The notes under the pieces: generated by a model
The model's database searches: none
Seen by the model: only the letters and a program-made list of their open reading frames with translations
Told to the model about the DNA's origin: nothing
From: an uncultured Aquimarina sp.
GTDB lineage: Bacteria > Bacteroidota > Bacteroidia > Flavobacteriales > Flavobacteriaceae
Assembly (NCBI GenBank): GCA_947496705.1
Contig: CANMDW010000031.1
Span: forward strand, 1-61,446
Reading direction: 5' to 3'
Length of the DNA stretch: 61,446 nucleotides
Part shown: positions 18,918-29,010 of the stretch, one piece after another
How positions within the stretch are numbered: the first letter of the stretch is position 1
How the letters are laid out: every line of letters starts with the position of its first letter
Program-made: the position numbers and the translations under genes

Positions 18918-19332
18918 GGCTTGTTTGTGAAATCACAAATAACATGTTTCTTCACACTGAAAATCATAATGATAGAGTAAAGAGGGCTCACTTCGAGAAC
19001 TAAAAACCTCGAAAAATAGAAGAACTATAATGAAAATCTAATTTGCAGTTCTGATTTTGGCATTTGATAAACCAATTATTTAAAACTCGAAAATCACTAC
19101 TAATTTTCTTAAAAGGTAGTTGAGTGTCTCATCAAATAATCGATCATACCTTTTTCCAGTTTATTTGATATAATTTATTTAAAAACTCCACAAAGAATTA
19201 GTAGCCAACCTAACTAGTGGAATTAATATTGGACTGTTAAATTATCCATGGATATACAATTAATTCTATCCATGAAATTAAATGGTAAACTCAATTTACA
19301 AATTCCTATATATAACTTAATCTCCAGAAGAT
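18918..19332 (+). other. Gene-free gap before hldE
   Basis: About 415 AT-rich bases with stops in all frames. I see no RNA gene and no convincing terminator. It probably contains the promoter for the hldE-hldD pair, but no clear TTTG / TAnnTTTG pair stands out. Confidence 0.4.
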
Positions 19333-20790
19333 ATGTACTCAGATATTATTTCCAGGTTTGGTGATTTTTCAATTCTTGTTCTAGGCGATTTAATGATCGA
19401 TTGTTATTTGCATGGGGGAAGTTCACGATTAGCCCCAGAAGGCCCCGTCCCTGTAGTAGACATTTTGACAAAAGATAAAGTACTTGGTGGGGCAGCCAAC
19501 ACAGCTTTTAATTTAAAAGCACTAGGCGCAGACATCACTTTTTGCAGTATTGTGGGAAATGACGAACCCGGTCAAATGGCTCATGAGGAGCTTAAAGCTT
19601 TCGGGATTAGATCTCGATTAATCATAGGTCATGGACTGAATACAAGTGTTAAAACTAGAGTAATTTCAGACGATCAAATCATAGTTAGATATGATATCGG
19701 TTCAGAATTTTATTTAAAACCAAAACTGGAAAATCAATATCTAAAATTAATTGTGGAAGAATTTGACCGTCATGATGCGATAGTTATCTCAGATTATAAT
19801 AAGGGATTAATAACGAATTCCGTCATATCATTGCTCACAGAATTAAACTTGTTCAATAAAAAATTCATTGCTGTAGATTCCAAAAAATTAGGCGTATTTG
19901 CAAAATTGGCTCCGACTCTTGTTAAACCTAACTATTCTGAGGCTATACAACTTTTGAACCTACGGATTGAGAAACGAAACCGAGTTAATCAAATAAGTAA
20001 GCTGGGTAAGGACATTTATCAAAAAACCAATGCTCTCATTACAGCTGTTAGCATGGATAGAGAAGGCTCGATAATCTTTGAGAAAGATAAATTATGTTAT
20101 CGCAGTTTTGCCATTCCCTCCCTAAAAAATCAGGTCTCAGGGGCAGGAGATGCCTATTTTAGTGCACTTACGTTGTCCTTATTATCCTGTGCCAGTATTC
20201 AACAGTCTTCCGAAATTGCCGGTGCAATGGCAGCAGTTGCAATTACCAAGAAAATCACTGCGACTTGTAGTGCTAATGAATTGAATGCATTCCTGTCAAG
20301 AGATCAAAAAATCATTACAGCAAGAAAACCATTGAAAAGCATTATAGAGTTATATAAATCTCAGGGTAAAAGGGTTGTCTTAACAAATGGCTGTTTTGAT
20401 GTACTTCATAGTGGTCATGTAAACTTCCTTAATTCAGCAAGAGAACTTGGCGACATTTTAATTGTTGGGGTGAATACTGATGATAGTATAAGAAGACTTA
20501 AAGGAGAACATAGGCCCATAAATAAACTACAAGAAAGAATTAAAGTAATCTCCGGATTGGGATCTGTCAATCATATTATTCCATTTGGAAATTTGGAAAA
20601 CGATGAAGCATTATCATTAATCGAAATTATACATCCTGATATTTATACAAAAGGAGGCAATCACGCAAAGGAAAATCTTACGGAGACTTCTCTAGTAGAG
20701 AAGTTTGGGGGTAAAATTGTAATACTTCCTACGTACCCTAATCAGTCTACAACGCTTACTTTTCAACGAATCCGTCAAATCAAAATTTGA
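19333..20790 (+). CDS. hldE: Bifunctional heptose-7-phosphate kinase / heptose-1-phosphate adenylyltransferase
   Basis: The 485-residue protein has the two HldE domains. Residues 1 to about 315 are a PfkB/ribokinase-type kinase (GDLMIDCY, GGAANTAFNLKALG, and the anion-hole/catalytic loop VSGAGDAYFSAL). Residues about 340-485 are a cytidylyltransferase-fold domain (TNGCFDVLHSGH at 351-362, and PDIYTKGGN). It phosphorylates D-glycero-D-manno-heptose 7-phosphate and later adenylylates the 1-phosphate to make ADP-heptose. The epimerase gene follows by 32 bases. The phosphatase and isomerase of the pathway (GmhB, GmhA) are not in the window. ADP-heptose normally serves LPS core synthesis, but here the gene sits inside an NRPS cluster with a GT9-like enzyme. 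Confidence 0.95.
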   Translation: MYSDIISRFGDFSILVLGDLMIDCYLHGGSSRLAPEGPVPVVDILTKDKVLGGAANTAFNLKALGADITFCSIVGNDEPGQMAHEELKAFGIRSRLIIGHGLNTSVKTRVISDDQIIVRYDIGSEFYLKPKLENQYLKLIVEEFDRHDAIVISDYNKGLITNSVISLLTELNLFNKKFIAVDSKKLGVFAKLAPTLVKPNYSEAIQLLNLRIEKRNRVNQISKLGKDIYQKTNALITAVSMDREGSIIFEKDKLCYRSFAIPSLKNQVSGAGDAYFSALTLSLLSCASIQQSSEIAGAMAAVAITKKITATCSANELNAFLSRDQKIITARKPLKSIIELYKSQGKRVVLTNGCFDVLHSGHVNFLNSARELGDILIVGVNTDDSIRRLKGEHRPINKLQERIKVISGLGSVNHIIPFGNLENDEALSLIEIIHPDIYTKGGNHAKENLTETSLVEKFGGKIVILPTYPNQSTTLTFQRIRQIKI

Positions 20791-20822
20791 TAACATAAAG
20801 TATTCTAAACATTTAATTAAAT

Positions 20823-21806
20823 ATGAAAAAGAGTAATTATATTGTAATAACAGGAGCAGCTGGATTTATAGGTAGTTGTTTAGTTCAACATCTAAGTAAA
20901 ATAGGATTCAATAACTTAATCTTAGTTGATGATTTTACAAAAAAGAAAACAAATCTATTCACTAAAAAATATTTTAAATTAATTGATCGAGAAGTATTTT
21001 TTAAAAAAAACTTACCCATCTATAAAAATATCTCAAATTTTATTCATCTTGGTGCCAAAACGGATACTCAAAAATTAGACTATAATATATTTAAGCATTA
21101 TAATCTCGAATTCTCCAAGAAAGCGTGGGAGTTTTGCTCAGAAAGAAAAATACCCTTTATATACGCATCCTCTGCTGCGACTTATGGATCAATCAACAAT
21201 TCTTTTGATGATGACCATGATCTAATTCCTGAGTTAAAACCTTTGAATCCATACGCCATTTCAAAAAATGAATTTGATATCTGGGTACTTCTTCAAAAAG
21301 ATTCACCACCAGAATGGATAGGTTTAAAATTTTTCAATGTTTATGGCCCAAACGAATGTCACAAGAATCAGATGGCAAGTATGGTATATCATGCTTTTAA
21401 TCAAATCTCATCTACAGGTCAGGTGAGATTGTTTAGATCATATAGAAGAGGGTTTAATGATGGAGATCAAAAAAGGGATTTTATATACGTGAAAGATATA
21501 ATTCATATATTATTTTGGTTGACTACGAAAGGCATCAAAATCAATGGTATTTATAATCTTGGTACAGGTAGAGCAAGAACATTTAACGAACTTGTAAATA
21601 TCATTTTTCGGAATTTACAGCAAAAGACAAACATTCGTTATATCAATATAACCAAAGAATTGGAGACAAGATATCAATATTTTACGGAGGCCAAAATGGA
21701 CAAATTTAGAAAATTAGGTTACAAAAAAGGATTCACATCATTAGAAGATGGGATTAATGATTATTTGAACTATCATTTAAAATTAGCTTCATCAACATCT
21801 TCTTAA
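20823..21806 (+). CDS. hldD: ADP-glyceromanno-heptose 6-epimerase
   Basis: This is a 327-residue extended SDR enzyme of the usual HldD length (about 310-330). The N-terminal Rossmann motif GAAGFIGS is at about 11-18. The catalytic Tyr-x3-Lys is in NPYAISKNEFD, then come FFNVYGPNE and the sugar-contacting RSYRRGFNDGDQKRDFIYV segment typical of HldD. It converts ADP-D-glycero- to ADP-L-glycero-D-manno-heptose with bound NADP. Directly after hldE on the same strand, it completes a local supply of ADP-heptose. It is less likely to be a generic UDP-sugar epimerase, because both neighbours and internal motifs match HldD. Confidence 0.92.
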   Translation: MKKSNYIVITGAAGFIGSCLVQHLSKIGFNNLILVDDFTKKKTNLFTKKYFKLIDREVFFKKNLPIYKNISNFIHLGAKTDTQKLDYNIFKHYNLEFSKKAWEFCSERKIPFIYASSAATYGSINNSFDDDHDLIPELKPLNPYAISKNEFDIWVLLQKDSPPEWIGLKFFNVYGPNECHKNQMASMVYHAFNQISSTGQVRLFRSYRRGFNDGDQKRDFIYVKDIIHILFWLTTKGIKINGIYNLGTGRARTFNELVNIIFRNLQQKTNIRYINITKELETRYQYFTEAKMDKFRKLGYKKGFTSLEDGINDYLNYHLKLASSTSS

Positions 21807-22206
21807 GTTCAATCACGGTATCTCTTAGGAAAAGAAATTGAACATCTCTCTAAATCATTGGAGAATAAAATATATTTAAAATCAGTCTGTTATATTGCAT
21901 TAAATTGATTATTGGGAGGGCAATACAATTCATATAATGCATGTGACTTCTCTTTTTAATTCAGGCTATTTGGACAAACTCCATTGTTTTCTATAAACAC
22001 AAGTATATACAAAAATGTACAGTACTTTGAATTTTAATACAAACAAATTAATAATCCCAAAGGAAACGGTTAATCAAGAACCGCTCCCTTGAATTAATTG
22101 AATACCGATATAACACTTGCATTCATGTGTTCAATATATCACAATGCTAATAAGAGATATTACATAATCCATTATAGGAGTTTATTAACCCAATAATTTT
22201 ACAACT
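21807..22206 (+). other. Gene-free gap between hldD and the flavoprotein gene
   Basis: About 400 AT-rich bases. No coding frame, RNA gene or strong hairpin is seen, apart from a short GGTTaatcaagAACC inverted repeat near 22069-22083. It probably contains the flavoprotein promoter. Confidence 0.35.
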
Positions 22207-23814
22207 ATGAACAATTTATCTAAAAATTACTTCGACTATATTATAATCGGAGCAGGTCCCGCTGGCGTTCAGTTAGGATATTTCATGGAAAAGCACAATC
22301 TTAACTACTGTATTTTAGAAAAATCAAGCTCCGTTGGAAGTTTTTTTGAAAAATATCCTCGCCAAAGAAGACTTATTTCAATTAACAAAATCTTCACAGG
22401 ATACGATGATCTAGAAATAAACTTGAGATGGGATTGGAATTCACTATTGTGTGATGAACCAAAGCTTTTGTTTAAGAATTATTCGAAAAAGTTTTTTCCT
22501 CATCCAGATGATTTTATTAGGTATCTAAAGGATTTTGCAGCTCATTATGAGCTCAATATTAAATATAACTCAGAGGTTGATAATATTAGCAAGGACAATC
22601 ATGAAAATTTTATAATTCAATCCAATACCGTTACTTACCGCTCTAAATTCTTAATAGTCGCTACAGGAATCCCAAAACAAAGGATACCTGAAATTGAGGG
22701 TATTGAGTTATGCGAGTTATACGAAAACTGTTCTGTAGATCCCAATGATTATTTAGATCAAAAGGTATTAATAATAGGTAAGGGAAATTCAGGATTCGAA
22801 ACGGCTGATAACTTGGTCTCTACAGCTAGCAGAATTCATTTACTAAGTCCAAATATTGTTAAATTTGCATGGAAAACACATTATGTTGGTGACCTAAGAG
22901 CATTGAATAACAATCACCTTGACACCTACCTGCTAAAATCTCAAAATGCCGTATTGAATGCCGAAATTATAAAAATAAGAAAGGACGAAGACGGACAATA
23001 TCATGTTTTAGTAAATTATACTAAAGTTAGTGGGATCGAACATGAAGAATTAAGCTATGATAGAGTTATTATTGCGAGTGGATTCACTATGAATCTATCA
23101 TTTTTTGACAAAAGTATAAAACCACAATCCGCCCATGATGGAAAATTTCCGAGATTAACTTGTGAATGGGAATCAACAAATGTTAAAAATCTATACTTCG
23201 CCGGAGTCCTTAGTCATTCTCGGGATTATAAAAAGGCTACATCTGGTTTTATCCATGGCTACCGATACAATTGCAAGGCACTGATACAGATGCTTTTAAG
23301 AAAGAATTATGAAATTGATTTACCCGTTCATAAATTGAAAACTATTTGCCTTTCTAAAATCCATAAATTAGTATTGAATAAAATCAATAGGTCTTCTGCT
23401 CTTTGGCAGCAGTTCGGTTTTTTTGGAGATGTGTTGATTATTGAAGTTCAAGAAAATAAGGCATATTACTTAGAGGCATTACCTTGTGACTACATTCACG
23501 AAATATTATGTAAAGAGAGAGAAGAGTATCATTTATTCACATTAGAATACGGTACTCGACATTTTGATCCTTTCAGCAATGAAGTTCAAAGGGTAAACCG
23601 ATTTGATATGGAGAATGCGCACGAAAGCGATTTCTTGCATCCTGTGATACGAAAATATTCCCGAGGAAAATTAATTTCGGAAAAACATCTCTTGGAAGAC
23701 CTGGATGGTGAGTTTTTGCGAAAGGAACACATAGATGCCCTTCACGAGTATTTCAAAACGAATATGGCTATGAATCATACCTCTCCCAAAAAGAAGTCAA
23801 TTCGAATTGAATAG
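22207..23814 (+). CDS. FAD/NAD(P)-dependent oxidoreductase (FOXRED2-like flavoprotein monooxygenase fold)
   Basis: The 535-residue protein has an N-terminal FAD-binding Rossmann motif (GAGPAGVQ, Gly15-Gly20), an internal NAD(P)-binding motif GKGNSGFETAD at about 191-201, and the conserved C-terminal FAD contact (LYFAGVLSHSRDYKKATSGFIHGYRYN). The segment KYPRQRRLISINKIFTGYDD is like that of the FOXRED2 subfamily of flavin-monooxygenase-related proteins. The last 150 residues are a less conserved extension. In an NRPS cluster such enzymes usually do a tailoring oxidation (N- or C-hydroxylation, or oxidation of an amine or aldehyde), but the substrate is unknown. It is monocistronic in appearance, with about 400 bases before it and 500 after. 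Confidence 0.85.
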   Translation: MNNLSKNYFDYIIIGAGPAGVQLGYFMEKHNLNYCILEKSSSVGSFFEKYPRQRRLISINKIFTGYDDLEINLRWDWNSLLCDEPKLLFKNYSKKFFPHPDDFIRYLKDFAAHYELNIKYNSEVDNISKDNHENFIIQSNTVTYRSKFLIVATGIPKQRIPEIEGIELCELYENCSVDPNDYLDQKVLIIGKGNSGFETADNLVSTASRIHLLSPNIVKFAWKTHYVGDLRALNNNHLDTYLLKSQNAVLNAEIIKIRKDEDGQYHVLVNYTKVSGIEHEELSYDRVIIASGFTMNLSFFDKSIKPQSAHDGKFPRLTCEWESTNVKNLYFAGVLSHSRDYKKATSGFIHGYRYNCKALIQMLLRKNYEIDLPVHKLKTICLSKIHKLVLNKINRSSALWQQFGFFGDVLIIEVQENKAYYLEALPCDYIHEILCKEREEYHLFTLEYGTRHFDPFSNEVQRVNRFDMENAHESDFLHPVIRKYSRGKLISEKHLLEDLDGEFLRKEHIDALHEYFKTNMAMNHTSPKKKSIRIE

Positions 23815-24043
23815 GTTAAAGTATGCTCATGAGTCGACCGATTCAGTGTTTCTTTGATTGCACGATCTTGCTTATCCATGGATTTGCATTTGTATATGGA
23901 GGTATTCAAGCAAAGTATCGCAAGTGTAACGCAGGTACAAAATAATTTTCACTAACTAGTAATCAGTAGATAGTTTCTTGGAATACCTGTGAAGTAAATA
24001 CATATTAAATTGATTAGCGAATTTTATCATAACATTTTCTAAA

Positions 24044-24303
24044 CTAGGGAATATGGTACCTTAGAGAATCAACTATTCCAAATCGATCCTACAATTGGAA
24101 TAGCAAATCGATGTGGGCGTAAATATTCCCCTTTGGAGTTATTCAGATTTCTTGAGACAGCTTTTCCCACCTCTACTCTTGATGAAACTTTTACTCATAT
24201 AAAAATCAATAGTTTTGAGTACTATGATTGGAAAATTGGAGAAGGAAACTTTGATATCGTTGATTACTTACAAACAGGCAATTTCGGAAACTACTCATTA
24301 TAA
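24044..24303 (+). pseudogene. Open C-terminal gene fragment without start, unknown family
   Basis: A frame from about 24044 to a TAA at 24301-24303 encodes about 86 residues with protein-like composition (for example RKYSPLELFRFLETAFPT and FEYYDWKIGEGNFDIVDYL). It has no ATG and is closed upstream by a stop in the same frame. It therefore looks like the tail of a truncated gene rather than an active one. It ends 30 bases before the nucleotidyltransferase gene. I do not recognise the family. Confidence 0.4.
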
Positions 24304-24333
24304 ATAGCTAATAATAATCTTAAAATCAAAAAA

Positions 24334-25128
24334 TTGGATAATAAAATAAGGAGTATAGGTACAGTACAGAATTTAGATAAAAATGGATATATTATCAATA
24401 ATCTTTCACTTGACAATATTCAACAGGAATATGCAATTATTCTTGATGATGTATTAGCATTTTATAAGTATCATTTCAAGACAAACATTCATAGCATATA
24501 CCTTAAGGGAAGTGTGGCCAAAGGAATGGCAATTCATCACATTTCTGATCTGGATACCATTGGCATTTCCTATTCAGAAATAACCAAGGAAAATCTAAAA
24601 GTGAGGGAGCCATTTTGGATTGAAATGAATAATAAATACCCATACCTTAATGGTATAGAAATGTATTTTGAGAGTTTGGATAATGTAATGTCCTCTAAAG
24701 AATTACAGTTCCTAATACAATCCCAATGCATTTGTATTCATGGGAAGAACCTTAGAAATGAAATTCCAAAATTCGGAATTGGAGAATGGGCTTATTCACA
24801 TTCTAATTATATTGAAGAAGCTATGCGAAAAGTAGAAACTCGTTTGAAAGAAGAGAATACCGAACAATACTTGAAAGAAACCTGCTCATGGATTATGAAA
24901 GGAATTGTGAGATTAGGTTTTGAATTGGTCATGAAAGAAGAGCAATGTTTTACACGGGATTTATATCCTTGTTATGAATTGTTCTCTAAACATTATCCAA
25001 GTAAATCCGATGAGATGAAGGAAGCTTTACGGCTTGCTATCTTTCCGACAACTGACAAGGATTATATGATGAAAGTTATTCACTCATTAAAGCCTCTTTT
25101 GATTAGAGAAGTAAAAAAACGAATATAA
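24334..25128 (+). CDS. Nucleotidyltransferase-superfamily protein
   Basis: The 264-residue protein carries the pol-beta/nucleotidyltransferase signature: GS at residues 59-60 (YLKGSVAKG) followed by SDLDT with Asp72 and Asp74 as metal ligands. A helical C-terminal part follows, as in kanamycin- or streptomycin-nucleotidyltransferase-like proteins. The best available start is TTG at 24334; the first in-frame ATG (in GMAIHH) would delete the catalytic GS motif, so it is excluded. The function cannot be fixed: it could modify a small molecule such as the cluster product (self-resistance) or be an unrelated minimal nucleotidyltransferase. It is the last recognisable gene of the + strand cluster run. 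Confidence 0.75.
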   Translation: MDNKIRSIGTVQNLDKNGYIINNLSLDNIQQEYAIILDDVLAFYKYHFKTNIHSIYLKGSVAKGMAIHHISDLDTIGISYSEITKENLKVREPFWIEMNNKYPYLNGIEMYFESLDNVMSSKELQFLIQSQCICIHGKNLRNEIPKFGIGEWAYSHSNYIEEAMRKVETRLKEENTEQYLKETCSWIMKGIVRLGFELVMKEEQCFTRDLYPCYELFSKHYPSKSDEMKEALRLAIFPTTDKDYMMKVIHSLKPLLIREVKKRI

Positions 25129-25768
25129 GTTTATGAAGATTCTATCTCTAGTGAAGAATAAATACAAAAACGACCAATAATGACTATGTATTTGTGTGGT
25201 CGTTACGACCAAATACGAATTCCGTATTGACTGAGCTAGGCTGGTTTTACATTTACTATGGCGATTGGTGTCTTCGGGAATTGTTCTAGGCCGGAGCATT
25301 GATGCCGGTAGGACATCTTATTTTGGGTGCCATTTTAGAGTACACGTAGTTTTATCACTTTAAGAGGTTTTTCATTTGGAATTATCTTGTTTTGATGCTT
25401 TTTTTTCATTTTTGACCATATCTGTCCTCTCACGCACCAGATGACATTTGAATGGCCGGTGAAAAGAACCAATTGAAGAAAAAGTAGTAATCTCAATAAA
25501 GATTCATTTTATGAAACTCCAGCCCCTATTTTTTTTGAAACTAGCGCTGCGTTTAATCCCCTTCAAAATCGTAAATTTATTGGACACTTTCTGTATAAAT
25601 ATTTTACAGGTCAAAGTTATTTCTATTGTGATTCTTTTTTTAAAAAATTGATTTTCAATTGGTTAATTTTTTGGCATAAATATAGCTGCTAAGAATTTTA
25701 CAATTCATATCGAATTTCGAATGACAATCGCCTTTCTAAAGGGTATCTTCAATTAAAAAACGAAAACC
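25129..25768 (+). other. Gene-free gap before the FtsX-like permease
   Basis: About 640 bases without a convincing gene. A stretch near 25230-25330 reads in + frames as short hydrophobic pieces (MAIGVFG, GALMPVGHL) split by frame changes, possibly the relic of a small membrane protein. The 180 bases before 25769 are very AT-rich and probably contain the permease promoter. Confidence 0.35.
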
Positions 25769-28180
25769 ATGTTCAAAAATTATTTAAAAATAGCTTGGCG
25801 GAACGTCAGAAAAAATAAACTACACTTCTTAATTAATATTGCCGGGATGGCGATTGCGTTTTCGATCAGCATACTATTGTTCCTAGTGGCCTATTTCCAA
25901 TTAAGTTATGATTCTTTTCATAAGGATAAGGACCAACTGTTTAGAACATCCCTTGTTGAAAATACTACACAGGGTATAGAACTAAGTACCAATATGCCAT
26001 TGCCCTTAGGGGCTGCTTTGGAGGAAGAAATTCCTGATATTGAAACCGCCATAACTGTCCACAGGGGCAAACCTGAAAACATTACATATCAGGATAAAAA
26101 TATTGAAAGGGCAATTGTCAGGACCGACCCCGAATTTTTCGATATGCTCAACTTCCCTATTATTAAAGGGAATAGTACGGAAGCACTTTCCGGTATCCAG
26201 AATATTGCCTTGAACGAAAGTACGGCGAAAGCGATATTCGGAGACACTGATCCTATCGGTAAAGAGCTAAGAATAGGAAAAACCGAAGAACAGCAGTCGT
26301 ATACCGTGTCGGCCGTAATTAAAGATGCTCCTAAGAACTCCAGTATTGCATCTGATGTGGTGGCAAGAATCGAATCGCTTCAGGATTACCGTGTTAATAA
26401 AGATAATTGGGGTTCCAATGCATCCAATATTTTTGTGAAGATTTCCAAGAAGAGTAACCAACAGTCGGTAGAAAGCAAACTAGTCCCTTTTGTAGAAAAA
26501 TATTACCCTGACCAATTGGCACAACTCAAAAACGAGCATCCGGAGATCAAGAAAACAAGTGAATTACTGAGCTTAAATCTGACCAATATCGAAAAGATAC
26601 ATTTTTCAGGACAAAAGGGCGCCCCTTTGGGATTGATATATGCCCTTATAGGCTTGGGAGCGTTTATTTTGTTAATAGCCTGTTTCAATTTCATAAACTT
26701 GAATATGGCACGTTCCTTTAAAAGAAGCCGTGAATTAGGAGTTCGAAAAACCTTAGGTGCTTTTAAAGGGCAACTCTTTTTACAATTATGGGGTGAGGCT
26801 TTTTTACTCTATTTTATCGGTTTTATAGCTGGTATAGGGCTCGCCTATCAACTTGTTCCCGTATTCAATGACCAATTTGGCGGAGGTACTGAAATTTCTA
26901 CCTTATTGCAGCCTACTTTTTTGGTCATTATGTTGGGAGTGTTCGTTTTGGTCACTTTGATTGCTGGGGGATACCCCGCACTAAAAATGGCTAATTTTAG
27001 GCTGGTCGAGATTCTTAAGGGAAATGTTTCCACAAAAAAACCCGGGGCACTAAGAAATACGCTACTGGTAAGTCAATTCGCTATTTCTAGTCTGTTAATC
27101 TGTGTTAGTGTAATCGCTTGGCAACAATTGAATTTTTTAAAGGAAAAACCTATAGGTTTTGAAAAGGAACAGGTAATCAGTATTCCCGTTGGCAATCAAG
27201 AAAATGGCAGAAAAGTATTGGCCCGGATACGAAACGAAATTGCCAGCGACCCCAGTATCGTTTCTGTCGCCGGAGCAGGCGGTAATTTGGGCAGGGGCAG
27301 GGATAGGATAACTTCCAGATCTGTTAAAAGATTGGATTACAATCAGAATCAAGTTTCGGCCGATTGGCTTTTAACCGATTTTGATTACCTGAAAACATTG
27401 CAAATCCCTATCCTAAAAGGAAGGGGTTTTAATCGCGACTATTCCTCGGATACCATAAATGCCATAGTAGTCACAGAGAGTTTGGTAAAAGCAATAGGGG
27501 AAACAGATCCTATCGGCAAATTTATTGGGGGGAAAGATAGTGCCTCTGGAAATCAAATCATAGGTGTAATACCTGATTTTTATGCATATTCCCCCTCTGA
27601 AAAAAGTCGGCCGATAGCCATGTATGTATCGGCTAACGAGGCTATAAATTACATTTTTTTAAAGGTCAAGTCAGACAACCCAAGTGCTTCTATGGAGAAA
27701 CTTTCCTCGGTTTGGGAAAAAGTAACCTCCAGTACAGTTTTCAACGCTTCTTTTTTGAATGAAAATCTTCAGGCGTGGTATGAAGAGGAAAGTATAATGA
27801 CCACTATTTTCGGGCTGGCTTCAAGCATAGCGATTTTTCTATCCTGTTTGGGACTTTTTGCAATTTCGCTGTTGGTAATCGAGCTACGCACAAAAGAAAT
27901 CGGTATACGAAAAGTAATGGGTGCCTCGGTAAAGGACATTGTCAAGATTATTTCATTCCATTTTTTAAAATTGGTATTAATCAGCCTTTTTATTGCGATA
28001 CCATTAGCTTGGTTCGCAATGCAAAATTGGATCGAAGGGTATGAATATCGCATAGACATCAATCCCTTTACCTTCATTTGGGTTGGTTTTCTGGTCGCGC
28101 TGGTCGCAGTGCTTACTGTAAGTTTTCATACTATAAAGGCAGCTATTGTAAACCCCGTAAAAAGTTTGCGTATTGAGTGA
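25769..28180 (+). CDS. FtsX/MacB-type ABC transporter permease
   Basis: This 803-residue protein has the duplicated layout common in Bacteroidota: an N-terminal membrane helix (about 20-40), a periplasmic MacB_PCD-like domain, an FtsX domain of three helices (about 285-410, RSRELGVRKTLGA), a further helix near 430, a second periplasmic domain, and a final three-helix FtsX domain (about 680-790, RTKEIGIRKVMGASVKDI). Such proteins act with a LolD/MacB-type ATPase in mechanotransmission or export; no ATPase gene is adjacent. It may handle envelope lipoproteins or contribute to export of, or resistance to, the peptide product. It is separated from both neighbours by long gaps, so membership of the NRPS cluster is uncertain. 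Confidence 0.92.
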   Translation: MFKNYLKIAWRNVRKNKLHFLINIAGMAIAFSISILLFLVAYFQLSYDSFHKDKDQLFRTSLVENTTQGIELSTNMPLPLGAALEEEIPDIETAITVHRGKPENITYQDKNIERAIVRTDPEFFDMLNFPIIKGNSTEALSGIQNIALNESTAKAIFGDTDPIGKELRIGKTEEQQSYTVSAVIKDAPKNSSIASDVVARIESLQDYRVNKDNWGSNASNIFVKISKKSNQQSVESKLVPFVEKYYPDQLAQLKNEHPEIKKTSELLSLNLTNIEKIHFSGQKGAPLGLIYALIGLGAFILLIACFNFINLNMARSFKRSRELGVRKTLGAFKGQLFLQLWGEAFLLYFIGFIAGIGLAYQLVPVFNDQFGGGTEISTLLQPTFLVIMLGVFVLVTLIAGGYPALKMANFRLVEILKGNVSTKKPGALRNTLLVSQFAISSLLICVSVIAWQQLNFLKEKPIGFEKEQVISIPVGNQENGRKVLARIRNEIASDPSIVSVAGAGGNLGRGRDRITSRSVKRLDYNQNQVSADWLLTDFDYLKTLQIPILKGRGFNRDYSSDTINAIVVTESLVKAIGETDPIGKFIGGKDSASGNQIIGVIPDFYAYSPSEKSRPIAMYVSANEAINYIFLKVKSDNPSASMEKLSSVWEKVTSSTVFNASFLNENLQAWYEEESIMTTIFGLASSIAIFLSCLGLFAISLLVIELRTKEIGIRKVMGASVKDIVKIISFHFLKLVLISLFIAIPLAWFAMQNWIEGYEYRIDINPFTFIWVGFLVALVAVLTVSFHTIKAAIVNPVKSLRIE

Positions 28181-29010
28181 TTGATAAAACTATTGATTGA
28201 AAGTATAAAAATTATGAAGGTAACAACTGACCTAATCCTTCTATAACTGGAAAATATCGGGACCGATTACAGTGTAATAAAGGAAGGATTTCAAATGATC
28301 ATCACAAATATTTTGGAAACCCAATATTCTAAACACAGAATTCTGCTGGATATCGAGGATTAATTTTTTGTTTCGGATTTGAAGCATGCCGTTTATCCCG
28401 TTCGATTGATTGTTTTGGAAAGTATATTTAATATATTCCTTGTCCAAAGAAAAAAGGTCTGAATTCAATTTGTAATGATTAAATTGGAATAGGGTATAAA
28501 TGTATTATCGGACGATAAAAAAGAATTCTACCCCATTATATTAATACAAAACTATTCTATATAATAGCCGATTAAGATAAGGAAATGGATAAAAATGTTG
28601 AAGTCCCGAAAAACGTTCGTTTTATGAAACAGTTCAAAAATTAAGATTTTGATAGTTCGAGTATGGAGCATTTGAACCTCCATCACTTTTAAAGCCCTTA
28701 CTATTTCTGAATTTAAACTTTATTCTAGTTCCTGAGATAAAATCGGGCTCCTTTGAACATCAAAATAAAACTGTTTCGGCAATATCTTGGGGTGTGGTAT
28801 TTTCTATCGAAAGTATTCACAAAAACTGGAGAACAAATTATATTTCAATGCTACAAAATCCATAAAACAGTATGACAGAAAATAGAAATAGATTGCATCA
28901 TTACTACGGAACATCCATTTAAGTTTTTGAACATAAACACAATATTCAATTTTATATTATTTAATAACATAATTTAACAGAGGAATGTTTTATCAACATT
29001 TTATGATATT
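28181..29010 (+). other. Gene-free gap, probable decayed DNA
   Basis: About 830 AT-rich bases between the permease and the methyltransferase. Only short frames exist; a 75-codon minus-strand frame (28241-28468) has no recognisable motif. I see no RNA, repeat or strong hairpin. Confidence 0.35.
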
